Positions 28,529-36,868 of a DNA stretch of 57,614 nucleotides are shown here, in pieces. The stretch covers positions 1 to 57,614 of the forward strand of contig JAVKFF010000236.1 of assembly GCA_040226215.1 (NCBI GenBank). The letters run 5' to 3'. A program made the position numbers and the translations under genes. Each line of letters begins with the position of its first letter. Position 1 is the stretch's first letter. The notes beneath the pieces were generated by a model. It worked only from the letters and a program-made list of their open reading frames with translations, ran no database searches and was not told the origin of the DNA. Origin of the DNA: JAVKFF01 sp040226215. GTDB lineage: Bacteria; Pseudomonadota; Alphaproteobacteria; DSM-16000; Inquilinaceae.

Positions 28529-28565
28529 CGTACAAGTATGGAAACGATAGTTCAAGAATATGAAC
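28529..28565 (+). promoter_or_regulatory. Candidate IclR operator region upstream of the plus-strand operon
   Basis: The 292-base divergent gap contains CGTACAAG (28529-28536), then TATGGAAACGATAGTTC and an inverted GTTC-N8-GAAC. The first block repeats the CGTACA(A/T)G seen before the dehydratase operon. IclR-type sites often have a GGAAA-N-TTTCC-like core, which TGGAAACGATAGTTC partly matches. Proposed from sequence similarity of only two sites. Confidence 0.35.
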
Positions 28566-28751
28566 ATCTACCGGATGAGCGATCGCGATGCAACTGCCAA
28601 GCCATCCAGATCCAGAACACGCGCGGTGGCCGGATGGCGCTGACCGGGAGCCGATCGCGATCGTCCGGCGCGCACGCGTCCAGGCGGATCGGTTGCATCG
28701 TCCGCGTTTCGTCTCGATCCGTCGCAATCCGCCGGAAAGAGAGCCATTTTG

Positions 28752-29768
28752 ATGGACGCACTGATCTGGGAAGCCCCGCGCACGTTGCGCATGGGAACGA
28801 TGCCGTCACCGGAGCCGGCGGCGGATGAAGTGCTGATTGCCGTCAGCTACGTTGGAATCTGCGGATCGGAGCTTGGCGGCTATCTCGGCCACAACGCCCT
28901 TCGCGTGCCGCCCCTGGTCATGGGGCACGAGTTCTCGGGCACGATCGAGCGGCTTGGTTCCGAGGTCGAAGGCTCCCTGTCCGTGGGCAGCGCGGTCACC
29001 TGCAATCCGATGATCGCCTGCGGCGAATGCGTTCACTGCCTCGACGGCCTGCACAACCTTTGCCTGAAGCGAAGCCTGGTTGGCGCGCATCGCCCGGGGG
29101 CCTTCGCGCAGAAGGTCGTAGTGCCGGCCCGCATCGTCCATGAGCTGCCGCCACTAATGGCGCTGCGGGACGGCGCCTTCGTAGAGCCCGTGGCCGTCGC
29201 CGTGCGGATCGTGAAACTCGCAGGTCCGGTCCAGGCACGCACAGTGCTCGTCATAGGCGCCGGGCCGATCGGCCTTCTCGCGGTCCAACTGCTCAAGGAC
29301 GCCGGCGCGAAGCGGATCCTTTGCACCGACATCGATGCGGAGCGGCTAGCCATGGCGGTTACCTGTGGCGCCGAACCGGTCGACGTCAGCGAGATGGACC
29401 TGCCGACGGCCGTCGCCGGGATCACCGACAGGATCGGCGTGGAGATTTGCATCGACGCGGTCGGCTCGGCACAGACTCGCGCCCAGTCCATCGCCGCGAC
29501 CCGCTCCGGCGGCCTGGTGATTCAAAGCGGTCTACACGAGGAATCGAGCCTGATCCCGGTCTCGGACGTCATTCGCCGGGAGATCACCGTCAAAGGCGCG
29601 TTCTGCTACGACGCCGACGATTTCTCGACGGCGCTCGAGGCCGTGGCGCAGGCGCGGGTGCATCTGGACCCCTGGCTCGTGGAGGCACCGCTCGGCGAAG
29701 GCGGGTCCTGGTTTGAGCGTCTGATCGACCATCCAGGCAGTGTCAGCAAGGTGCTGCTGGTGCCATGA
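28752..29768 (+). CDS. Zinc-dependent MDR alcohol/polyol dehydrogenase
   Basis: A 338-aa NAD(P)-dependent oxidoreductase of the medium-chain family. The catalytic-zinc Cys is in YVGICGSELGGYLG, followed by GHEFSG. A structural-zinc-like run is NPMIACGECVHCLDGLHNLC (four Cys). The Rossmann motif is TVLVIGAGPIGLLAVQLLKDAG (about residues 165-186), followed by an acidic DIDAERL that favours NAD. ATG 28752 follows a TTG one codon earlier. First gene of the plus-strand operon; its stop overlaps the next start (ATGA). Oxidation of a sugar or sugar acid is inferred from context. Confidence 0.93.
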   Translation: MDALIWEAPRTLRMGTMPSPEPAADEVLIAVSYVGICGSELGGYLGHNALRVPPLVMGHEFSGTIERLGSEVEGSLSVGSAVTCNPMIACGECVHCLDGLHNLCLKRSLVGAHRPGAFAQKVVVPARIVHELPPLMALRDGAFVEPVAVAVRIVKLAGPVQARTVLVIGAGPIGLLAVQLLKDAGAKRILCTDIDAERLAMAVTCGAEPVDVSEMDLPTAVAGITDRIGVEICIDAVGSAQTRAQSIAATRSGGLVIQSGLHEESSLIPVSDVIRREITVKGAFCYDADDFSTALEAVAQARVHLDPWLVEAPLGEGGSWFERLIDHPGSVSKVLLVP

Positions 29769-30826
29769 ATGCCCAGGTTCTCGATAGGGCTGGCTCCGGT
29801 CGCGCCGCCTTCGAACAGGACGCGTCCGACGAGGCGGTGCTGAGCGTTCGAGGACTGAAGACGCATTTCTTCACTGAGGATGGAGTAGTGAAATCGGTCG
29901 ACGGTGTCGATCTCGACCTGGCGGCCGGCAAGACGCTGGGCGTTGTCGGAGAATCGGGCTGCGGTAAAAGCGTCACGGCACTGTCCGTTATGCGCCTGAT
30001 CCAGAAGCCAGGCCGAATCGTGGCCGGCGAAATCCGGTTCAACGGCGAGGATCTGCTGGTTAAATCGGATGCCGGGATGCGCGCCATTCGCGGCAACGAG
30101 ATCGCGATGATCTTTCAGGAGCCCATGACGTCGCTCAATCCGGTTTTCACGGTCGGATTCCAGATCGGCGAGGTCATCAAGCTGCATCGACGGCTGTCGC
30201 GCCGGGCCGTTCGGGCGCAGGCGATCGAGATGCTGCGGATGGTCGGCATCCCGTCCCCCGAATTGCGCGTCGACAACTATCCGCATGAGCTGAGCGGCGG
30301 CATGCGCCAGCGCGTCATGATCGCCATGGCGCTGAGCTGCAGTCCGAAGCTTCTCATTGCCGATGAGCCGACGACCGCTCTCGACGTGACGATCCAAGCG
30401 CAGATACTAGGCCTGCTGAAGTCGTTGCAGCGGGAGCTGTCCACAGCGGTGATGCTCATTACCCACGATCTGGGTGTGATCGCCGAGGTCGCCGACGAGG
30501 TGGCGGTCATGTACTGCGGACGCGTTGTGGAACACGCGCCGGTCGAGTTGCTGTTCGAGCGCCCGGTCCATCCCTACACCAGAGGGCTGTTGCGCTCGAC
30601 GCCGCGGCTCGACCTGGAGGAGGACGAAAGGCTGCGCGAAATCAAGGGCTCCGTGCCGAGTCCTTACGCCGCCATGGCGGGCTGCGCCTTCGCGCCACGG
30701 TGCGAGCGAGCGACGCAGCGGTGCCACAACGAAATGCCCGATTACCGCGAGCTTGAACCGAAGCATTGGGTGCGCTGCTGGTACGGTGAGGAAATTCTGG
30801 CCGGGCAGGATGGCAACAGCCGATGA
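29765..30826 (+). CDS. Dpp/Opp-type ABC importer ATP-binding subunit (DppD-like)
   Basis: A 353-aa ATPase. Walker A is GESGCGKSVT (about residues 64-73), the Q-loop is IFQEPMTSLNP, the signature is LSGGMRQRVMIAMAL, and Walker B is KLLIADEPTTALD. The oligopeptide-type C-terminal extension has a cysteine cluster (GCAFAPRCERATQRCHNEMP) that binds an Fe-S cluster in relatives. It is coupled to the dehydrogenase by an ATGA overlap and to the next ATPase gene by a 17-base overlap. Energises import of the locus substrate. Confidence 0.95.
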   Translation: MNAQVLDRAGSGRAAFEQDASDEAVLSVRGLKTHFFTEDGVVKSVDGVDLDLAAGKTLGVVGESGCGKSVTALSVMRLIQKPGRIVAGEIRFNGEDLLVKSDAGMRAIRGNEIAMIFQEPMTSLNPVFTVGFQIGEVIKLHRRLSRRAVRAQAIEMLRMVGIPSPELRVDNYPHELSGGMRQRVMIAMALSCSPKLLIADEPTTALDVTIQAQILGLLKSLQRELSTAVMLITHDLGVIAEVADEVAVMYCGRVVEHAPVELLFERPVHPYTRGLLRSTPRLDLEEDERLREIKGSVPSPYAAMAGCAFAPRCERATQRCHNEMPDYRELEPKHWVRCWYGEEILAGQDGNSR

Positions 30827-31883
30827 TGAGAGCGTTGGGGCGAGTGCGTTGGCCGAGACCGGAGTGATCGAGACTGTCAAAGGTGGTCCCGACGTTCGAG
30901 GCGGCAGCGCCACGCGCGTCAGGCCCGCACTGGTCGAGGTCGACGGACTGACGAAGCATTTCCCGCTTACGAGGCAATCCCCGTTCGCGGAACGACGCGT
31001 CGTGAGGGCCGTGGAGAACATCAGCTTCAATATTCCGCGCGGCACGACCTTCGGGCTGGTCGGCGAGAGCGGTTGCGGCAAGTCCACCGTAGCGCGGCTC
31101 CTGCTGCGCCTTATCCCGGCGACGTCCGGATCGGTGCGTTTCGACGGACAGGAGGTTTTCTCGGCCGGGCGGCGCGAGATGATCCTGCTGCGCCGCAACA
31201 TGCAGATGGTGTTTCAGGATCCGTTCTCCGCCTTCAATCCGCGCATGTCGGTTGGCGACATCATCAGCGAGCCGCTGCGCGTGCACGGAATGGCCGCTCG
31301 GGCGGACAAACGGGTGCACGACCTCCTGGATCTCGTTGGCCTGAGCCGACAGCATGCAAGCCGCTACCCACACGAGTTCAGCGGCGGCCAAAGGCAAAGG
31401 ATCGGCATCGCCCGCGCGCTGGCCCTCAATCCGACCTTCATCGTCTGCGACGAGGCGGTGTCGGCGCTGGACGTTTCGATCCAGTCGCAGATCTTGAATT
31501 TGTTGAAGGATTTGCAGTCAGATCTCGGTCTTACCTACCTCTTCATATCGCACAATCTCAGCGTGATTAAATATATATGTGATTTTATTGGAGTTATGTA
31601 TTTGGGACGTCTTGTGGAGTGGGCCGACAAGAGAACCTTGTTCTCTGCTCCGAACCATCCCTACACCAAGGCGCTCCTGTCTGCGATCCCGGTGCCGCGT
31701 CCTGGATACCGCAAGGACATGGTCAGGCTGGAGGGGGATCTGCCGAGCCCGATCAACCCACCGCCTGGCTGCAAGTTCCATACGCGCTGCAACGTCGCGA
31801 TGGACAGGTGCTCGCACATCGAACCGCGGCTGAGGGACATCGGCGCCGGGCACATGTCCGCGTGCCTGTTGAACGAGAGTTAA
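30810..31883 (+). CDS. Dpp/Opp-type ABC importer ATP-binding subunit (DppF-like)
   Basis: A 357-aa ATPase, partner of the preceding one. After a low-complexity N-terminus, family sequence starts at ALVEVDGLTKHFPL. Walker A is GESGCGKSTVARLLLRL, the Q-loop is VFQDPFSAFNPRMSVGDIISEPL, the signature is FSGGQRQRIGIARAL and Walker B is FIVCDEAVSALDVS. The C-terminal cluster is GCKFHTRCNVAMDRC. ATG 30810 lies inside the end of the upstream gene; longer versions of this frame are shadows of that gene. An A+T-rich patch (about 31565-31600) lies in the C-terminal half. Confidence 0.94.
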   Translation: MATADDESVGASALAETGVIETVKGGPDVRGGSATRVRPALVEVDGLTKHFPLTRQSPFAERRVVRAVENISFNIPRGTTFGLVGESGCGKSTVARLLLRLIPATSGSVRFDGQEVFSAGRREMILLRRNMQMVFQDPFSAFNPRMSVGDIISEPLRVHGMAARADKRVHDLLDLVGLSRQHASRYPHEFSGGQRQRIGIARALALNPTFIVCDEAVSALDVSIQSQILNLLKDLQSDLGLTYLFISHNLSVIKYICDFIGVMYLGRLVEWADKRTLFSAPNHPYTKALLSAIPVPRPGYRKDMVRLEGDLPSPINPPPGCKFHTRCNVAMDRCSHIEPRLRDIGAGHMSACLLNES

Positions 31884-31941
31884 CCAAGGGGAAGCGCCGG
31901 CAGAGCGCCGCCGTTTCAAACTGACCAGGGAGGAAAACCAG

Positions 31942-33582
31942 ATGTCTAAAAACGCAGCGAAGCAGAACCCAGGCAACGGAATTGGTCGTCGCAGCGCCTT
32001 GAAGGGGGGCGCGGCGCTGGGCGCCTACGCGGCCACGTCGGGTCTCGTCGGGTTCGCAGGCTCGACGGCGGCGCAAGCCCAGGCACGCGGCAGGCCGATC
32101 ATACTCGGGATTTCGGCGGACTCGAACGGCGTCCACCAAATTGCCGCCGCCGGTGCGAGTTCGCAAATGCTGCCTCTCGTCCAGCGCAGCCTGCTCATGT
32201 ATGACAACCGCAACGCAACCTATGACATCGTTCCGGGGATCGCGGCCGCACTGCCCGAGATCCTGGACGACGGGATGCGATTCCGCTTCACGCTCCGCGA
32301 TGACGCCTACTACCACGACGGAACCAAGATCACAGCCGACGCAATCGTGAACTGGATCCAGATGCAGATCGATCCAGACCATCCAAATCACGACTTTATC
32401 CAGTGGACCGGCGCGGGGCGCCTTCGGACCATCGATCGAGCGGAGGTCGTGGACGAACTCACCTTCGATGTCTACATGACTGAGTTCAACGCCGCGATGA
32501 TGGACTGGTTCACCGAACACCAGTTCGAAGGCGCGCCCATCCATGCCATCGAGAGCGGGGCCGACCTGTCGAACGAAGACTACGCGGCCGGACCCTACAC
32601 CGTCGCAGAACGCCGGCAGGGCGAATCCACCATTCTGGAGCGGTTCGACCAGTTCTACGAGGAAGACGAGGGTGTGGCGCCAAGGATCGGCATTCGCATC
32701 ATGTCGGAAATGAACTCGAGGATCGCGGCCCTCGAGGCCGGCGAGGTGGACTGGATCGACTCGGTCACCCAGGATGCGGCAGATTACTTGAGGCAAGATC
32801 CCAACGTCGTCGTCAAGGAGCGCCGCACGCTCTACGTCTGGTTCATTTCGCTTGATATGCGAAACCCACCATTCGACGACCTGCGCGTGCGCCAGGCACT
32901 GAACTATGCCTTGGACAAGGATGCGTTGATCCGCGACATTCTCGGTGGCGCTGCGCAGCGCTCCTATTCGCCCCTGTCTCCGCAATTCGGAGACTACTAT
33001 GCGGGTGACGAGGTACAGCATTACGACTACGACCCGGACCGGGCACGGGCGCTTCTGGCGGAAGCGGGGTATCCCGACGGCTTCCAGTCGACGATCTATA
33101 CGAACACCGGGCGCGTTGGCCAGCTCAAGCCGGTCGAGATGAGCCAGTTCATCCAGGCGAATTGGCGTGACGTCGGCGTGGAATGCAACATCGAGGCGAT
33201 GGAGTGGTCGGCCTTTGAACAGCGCCGCTCCGCCGGCGAGTTCCCCATTGCCACCCGCGGCTGGACACCGTCCACGGGCGATCCCGACGGCGTTCTTTTC
33301 CAGAACTTCCACAGCAGCATGGTGCCGCCGACGCAGCGCAACGTGGCCTTTCTCCAGGATCCGGAAGTCGACCGGCTGCTCGAGCTCGGGGCGGGCACGC
33401 TCGATCCCGAGGTCCGGCCCCGGGCCTTCAGGGACGCGCAGAAACGGATCGTCGATCTCGCGCCGTGGGTATTCGTGTGTCACGAGATCGCTTTCGAGGC
33501 CCACACGGCGGCGCTGCAGGGCTACGAAGAGGCGCATCCCTCGGGTTGGGGCAACGGGCTGACCTTCGCCTGGAAGGAATAG
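31942..33582 (+). CDS. ABC importer substrate-binding protein, family 5 (Tat-exported)
   Basis: A 546-aa periplasmic SBP_bac_5 protein. The N-terminus has a twin-arginine signal (GIGRRSALKGGAALGAYAATSGLVG) with cleavage near STAAQAQA (about residue 50). The mature protein shows family landmarks: DGMRFRFTLRDDAYYHDGTKITADAIV (about 110-136), DDLRVRQALNYALDKDALI (about 312) and YDYDPDRARALLAEAGYPDGF. Strong GGGAGG before the ATG. Family 5 receptors bind peptides, but also oligosaccharides and opines. The surrounding catabolic genes favour a sugar-acid oligosaccharide here. Confidence 0.95.
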   Translation: MSKNAAKQNPGNGIGRRSALKGGAALGAYAATSGLVGFAGSTAAQAQARGRPIILGISADSNGVHQIAAAGASSQMLPLVQRSLLMYDNRNATYDIVPGIAAALPEILDDGMRFRFTLRDDAYYHDGTKITADAIVNWIQMQIDPDHPNHDFIQWTGAGRLRTIDRAEVVDELTFDVYMTEFNAAMMDWFTEHQFEGAPIHAIESGADLSNEDYAAGPYTVAERRQGESTILERFDQFYEEDEGVAPRIGIRIMSEMNSRIAALEAGEVDWIDSVTQDAADYLRQDPNVVVKERRTLYVWFISLDMRNPPFDDLRVRQALNYALDKDALIRDILGGAAQRSYSPLSPQFGDYYAGDEVQHYDYDPDRARALLAEAGYPDGFQSTIYTNTGRVGQLKPVEMSQFIQANWRDVGVECNIEAMEWSAFEQRRSAGEFPIATRGWTPSTGDPDGVLFQNFHSSMVPPTQRNVAFLQDPEVDRLLELGAGTLDPEVRPRAFRDAQKRIVDLAPWVFVCHEIAFEAHTAALQGYEEAHPSGWGNGLTFAWKE

Positions 33583-33680
33583 CGGCTCCCGCTTCGCCAA
33601 TCGCTGGCGGGCCATCGATGGGTGGCCCGCCAGCGCCTTCCAGAGCCGTGAAGTCCGGCTGATATCGAGGCCTTTCGTCG

Positions 33681-34634
33681 ATGCACTATTTCCTGCTGAG
33701 CCGGATTTTGCATACGATTCCCGTTCTTCTGGGCGTTTCGCTGCTTGCATTCTTCGTCTTGCGGCTGGCGCCCGGCGATCCCGTCCTGATGATGCTGCCG
33801 GCGGACGCCACCCAATCGGAGATCGAGAGCCTCAGGGAGACGCTGGGGATCGACAGGCCTATCGTGATCCAATATCTCAGCTGGCTGCAGGAAGTGGCTG
33901 GCGGCAATCTCGGCCAGTCCCTGTTCACCAACAGGCCCGTCATCGACGAAATCCTCACCCGATTCCCGAATACGCTCATCCTGGCGGCGGCTTCACTCGT
34001 CCTGGCGATCGTGCTGGGCATGCCTCTGGGGATCATCGCGGCGGTGCGTCACGGCACCAGTGTCGATTCGGGATCCATGGTTCTGTCGGTCATCGGCTGG
34101 TCGATGCCGAATTTCTGGCTGGGGCTCATCCTCATCGTGGTCTTCTCGGTCTGGCTGGGCTGGCTCCCGACCGGGGGCATGTACGACATGATGGCGATGG
34201 AACGCTCGTTCTGGGATCTGCTGCGCCATCTGATCCTTCCGGCAATAACGCTGGCCACCGCGCACATGGCCTATATCGCGCGCTTCACCCGCTCGTCGCT
34301 GCTGGAGGTGCTGCGCCAGGACTATGTCCGCACGGCGCGCGCCAAAGGGCTCTCGGAATGGCTGGTCATCATGCGGCACGCGCTGCGCAATTCACTCATT
34401 CCCATCATCAGCGTGCTCAGCGTCACGCTCGGCCACCTGCTCAGCGGGGCGGTGATTGTCGAGGCGGTCTTCAGCTGGCCGGGGCTCGGTTCGCTCATGG
34501 TGCAATCGATCAGCAACCGCGACTTTCCGATGGTGCAGGGCGCGATGCTATTCGCCGCAACGGTCTTCATCCTGTCCAACCTGATCGCCGACATCCTCTA
34601 TGCGTTCGTCGATCCCCGCATCAAGTATCGATAG
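33681..34634 (+). CDS. Dpp/Opp-type ABC importer permease (DppB-like)
   Basis: A 317-aa inner-membrane subunit. It starts YFLLSRILHTIPVLLGVSLLAFFVLRLAPGDPVL, the DppB signature. It continues with six membrane segments, the EAA loop TARAKGLSEWLVIMRHALRNSLIPI (about residues 217-241) and the ending DILYAFVDPRIKYR. Follows the binding-protein gene after about 98 bases and is followed by the second permease after 7 bases. Distinct in sequence from the DppB-type gene at 695-1666. Confidence 0.95.
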   Translation: MHYFLLSRILHTIPVLLGVSLLAFFVLRLAPGDPVLMMLPADATQSEIESLRETLGIDRPIVIQYLSWLQEVAGGNLGQSLFTNRPVIDEILTRFPNTLILAAASLVLAIVLGMPLGIIAAVRHGTSVDSGSMVLSVIGWSMPNFWLGLILIVVFSVWLGWLPTGGMYDMMAMERSFWDLLRHLILPAITLATAHMAYIARFTRSSLLEVLRQDYVRTARAKGLSEWLVIMRHALRNSLIPIISVLSVTLGHLLSGAVIVEAVFSWPGLGSLMVQSISNRDFPMVQGAMLFAATVFILSNLIADILYAFVDPRIKYR

Positions 34635-34641
34635 CAAAGCC

Positions 34642-35544
34642 ATGGCGCAGATTTCATCGTTGCAGGCCATGGACAGTCCGGCCTCGGGCGGAGACAACCC
34701 ACGGCGCGGCTGGAAAGCCTTGCGCCGGCTCGCCAAGCGGCGGCTCGCCCTGACGGCCATCGTCGTGATGGCGGCCATCATCGCGCTTGCGCTGGCGGCA
34801 CCGCTCCTGCCGATCGCCGACCCCGACCAGATAGCTTCCCCCGACCGACTCTTGGGCCTGGGACACGAGCGCTATCTGCTCGGCTCGGACGAGCTTGGCC
34901 GAGACGTGCTCAGTCGCATTATCTGGGGCGCCCGTGTGTCGCTTCTGGCTGGGTTCGGCGCGGCCATCCTGTCCATGGCGATTGGCGTTACGGTCGGCCT
35001 GCTGGCGGGGTTTCTGGGGCGCTGGGTGGACAGCCTTCTTATGCGAAGCACCGATGTGGTGCTGGCATTTCCGAGCATCCTGCTGGCCATCGGCGTCATC
35101 GCCGCGCTCGGTTCGGGCCTGACCAATGCCATGATCGCCGTCGCGATCGCCGGCTTTCCGCTCTACGCCCGTGTGGCACGCGGATCTGTGCTCAGCGTTC
35201 GCGAACTGGACTTCGTCGAAGCTGCTCGGTCCATCGGTGCCAGCCAACTTGGCATCATGACAAGACATATCCTGCCGAACATACTGGCGCCTCTGATCGT
35301 CGCGTTCTCGCTCGATGTGGGCCTCAAGATCGTGCTGACCTCCAGCCTCAGCTTTCTCGGGCTCGGCGCGCAGCCGCCGACAGCGGACTGGGGCAGCATG
35401 ATCGCATCCGGCCGCAACTACGTCCGCAATGCAGTGCACCTGATAATGGTCCCCGGCTTCGCGATTTTCGTCGTTGTGCTGTGCCTAAACATCATCGGCG
35501 ACCAGTTGCGCGACGCGCTCGATCCCCGCCTGAAGAACACTTGA
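34642..35544 (+). CDS. Dpp/Opp-type ABC importer permease (DppC-like)
   Basis: A 300-aa inner-membrane permease. N-terminal helix LALTAIVVMAAIIALALAAPLLPI, then HERYLLGSDELGRDVLSRIIWGARVSLL, the DppC hallmark. The EAA loop is VEAARSIGASQLGIMTRHILPNILAP and the C-terminal part has LGLGAQPPTADWGSMIASGRNYVR and LDPRLKNT. ATG 34642 was selected because it lies 7 bases after the previous stop; an earlier in-frame start lies inside the upstream gene. Completes the importer. Confidence 0.94.
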   Translation: MAQISSLQAMDSPASGGDNPRRGWKALRRLAKRRLALTAIVVMAAIIALALAAPLLPIADPDQIASPDRLLGLGHERYLLGSDELGRDVLSRIIWGARVSLLAGFGAAILSMAIGVTVGLLAGFLGRWVDSLLMRSTDVVLAFPSILLAIGVIAALGSGLTNAMIAVAIAGFPLYARVARGSVLSVRELDFVEAARSIGASQLGIMTRHILPNILAPLIVAFSLDVGLKIVLTSSLSFLGLGAQPPTADWGSMIASGRNYVRNAVHLIMVPGFAIFVVVLCLNIIGDQLRDALDPRLKNT

Positions 35545-35589
35545 TCCGACGGACCGCAGCATGTGGACCACCTGGGCAGAACAAAGCAC

Positions 35590-36549
35590 ATGAGCTTGAC
35601 GAAACAGCCACCCCTCAGGATCGTCATCGCGGGCCGGGCCCGGCCAAGCCTTGAAGACGAGATCAGGCAGATCGCGCCCGGGGCCGAAATTCGCATGGTC
35701 GCGGAGAGCGAGCTGGAGAGGGCAGCCGCCGATGCCGACATCATCGCCACCGTGAGGCTGCCGCCTTCCGCCCTGGCCGGCGCGAGGCGGTTGAAATGGG
35801 TGCAGAGCTGGGCCGCCGGACCCAATGAGATACTGCACGATGCGATGCGGAAGCATCCCGTGCCGCTGACGTCCTGCAAGGGCAACGGCGCCGTGCCCCT
35901 GGCCGAACACGCGATCATGCTCATGCTGATGCTCGACCGCGACGTGCGGCGCCTGCTTCGGGCGCAGGACGAGAGCCGCTGGGACAAGTTCGAGCACGGC
36001 GAACTGATGGGACGCACATGCGGCATCATCGGCACCGGGCATTCGGGCACGGACTTGGCGATCAAGGCCAAGGCCTTCCAGATGCAGGTTCTGGGCCTGC
36101 GCAGGCAGGACAAGCCCGCCGAGCATTTCGACGAAGTCTTCACCTCCAAACGCCTGCACGAGTTTCTCGGCCGCTCGGACTTCGTCGTCGCGACGGCGGC
36201 TCTGACGGACGAAACCGAAGGCATGCTGGACGAAGCGGCCTTTCGGGTGATGAAGCCGACAGCCTTCTACATATGCTTCTCGCGCGGCGGGATCGCCAAA
36301 CCACAGGACCTGGAAAGGGCGCTTCGCGAAGGCTGGATCGCCGGCGCGGGACTCGATGCCCACGCCGTCGAGCCGCTGCCCGCCGACAGCCCCTTCTGGC
36401 AGATGCCGAACGTCTATGTGACGCCACATATCGGGGCGATCACCCGGGGCACGATCGACCGCGGCAACGATATCTTCCTGGAGAACCTGCGCCGCTTCCG
36501 CGACGGTCGCCCCTTCATCAACCTGGTGGACAAGACGGCGGGCTATTGA
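35590..36549 (+). CDS. D-isomer-specific 2-hydroxyacid dehydrogenase family protein
   Basis: A 319-aa NAD(P)H-linked oxidoreductase. The Rossmann motif is GIIGTGHSGTDLAIKAKAF (about residues 143-161). The catalytic Arg is in YICFSRGGIA, the Glu in GLDAHAVEPLP and the His in VYVTPHIGAI. A frame extension to a GTG at 35563 is possible; neither start has a strong Shine-Dalgarno. In this operon it may reduce or oxidise a 2-keto acid or hydroxy acid made from the imported sugar acid. Confidence 0.9.
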   Translation: MSLTKQPPLRIVIAGRARPSLEDEIRQIAPGAEIRMVAESELERAAADADIIATVRLPPSALAGARRLKWVQSWAAGPNEILHDAMRKHPVPLTSCKGNGAVPLAEHAIMLMLMLDRDVRRLLRAQDESRWDKFEHGELMGRTCGIIGTGHSGTDLAIKAKAFQMQVLGLRRQDKPAEHFDEVFTSKRLHEFLGRSDFVVATAALTDETEGMLDEAAFRVMKPTAFYICFSRGGIAKPQDLERALREGWIAGAGLDAHAVEPLPADSPFWQMPNVYVTPHIGAITRGTIDRGNDIFLENLRRFRDGRPFINLVDKTAGY

Positions 36550-36868
36550 ACGCAGGTCGCAGTGATGAGAACCGAACCGATCGCACTGCTGCAGGAATTG
36601 CTGCAGCGTGGGTTTCATGGCGCTGGCGCTCGACGTCGAAGCGGCCGCTATCGCGCTGCACCATGTGTTGCGACCGGTTCTGATCGTCGCCTGCTCGGCA
36701 CCGATCGACGCGTTGATGCTGAGACGTCGCACGAAACAGAAGGCCGACAGGAGAATTGCGTCGTCCGATTCAACCGGTGAGTGAAGATCCGGCCACGGGG
36801 CCTGTGCCGGGCAGGTGCTTGCACGACAAACCGCCGGCAATCGCCGCAATCGAAGAAAGGGCAGTGCA
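36550..36868. other. Intergenic gap with one weak 55-codon frame
   Basis: Between the dehydrogenase and the second enolase lie 319 bases. A short plus-strand frame (36617-36784, starting MALALDVEAAAIALHHVL) has codon use like its neighbours but no recognised family or clear ribosome-binding site. It could be a residue of a deleted gene. Nothing else was recognised. Confidence 0.35.

Noticed and set aside
31753..33750. A 665-codon open frame on the minus strand
   Set aside because: It is antisense to the ABC-importer binding protein, which has clear family motifs, a Tat signal and a strong ribosome-binding site. Long antisense frames are common in G+C-rich DNA.
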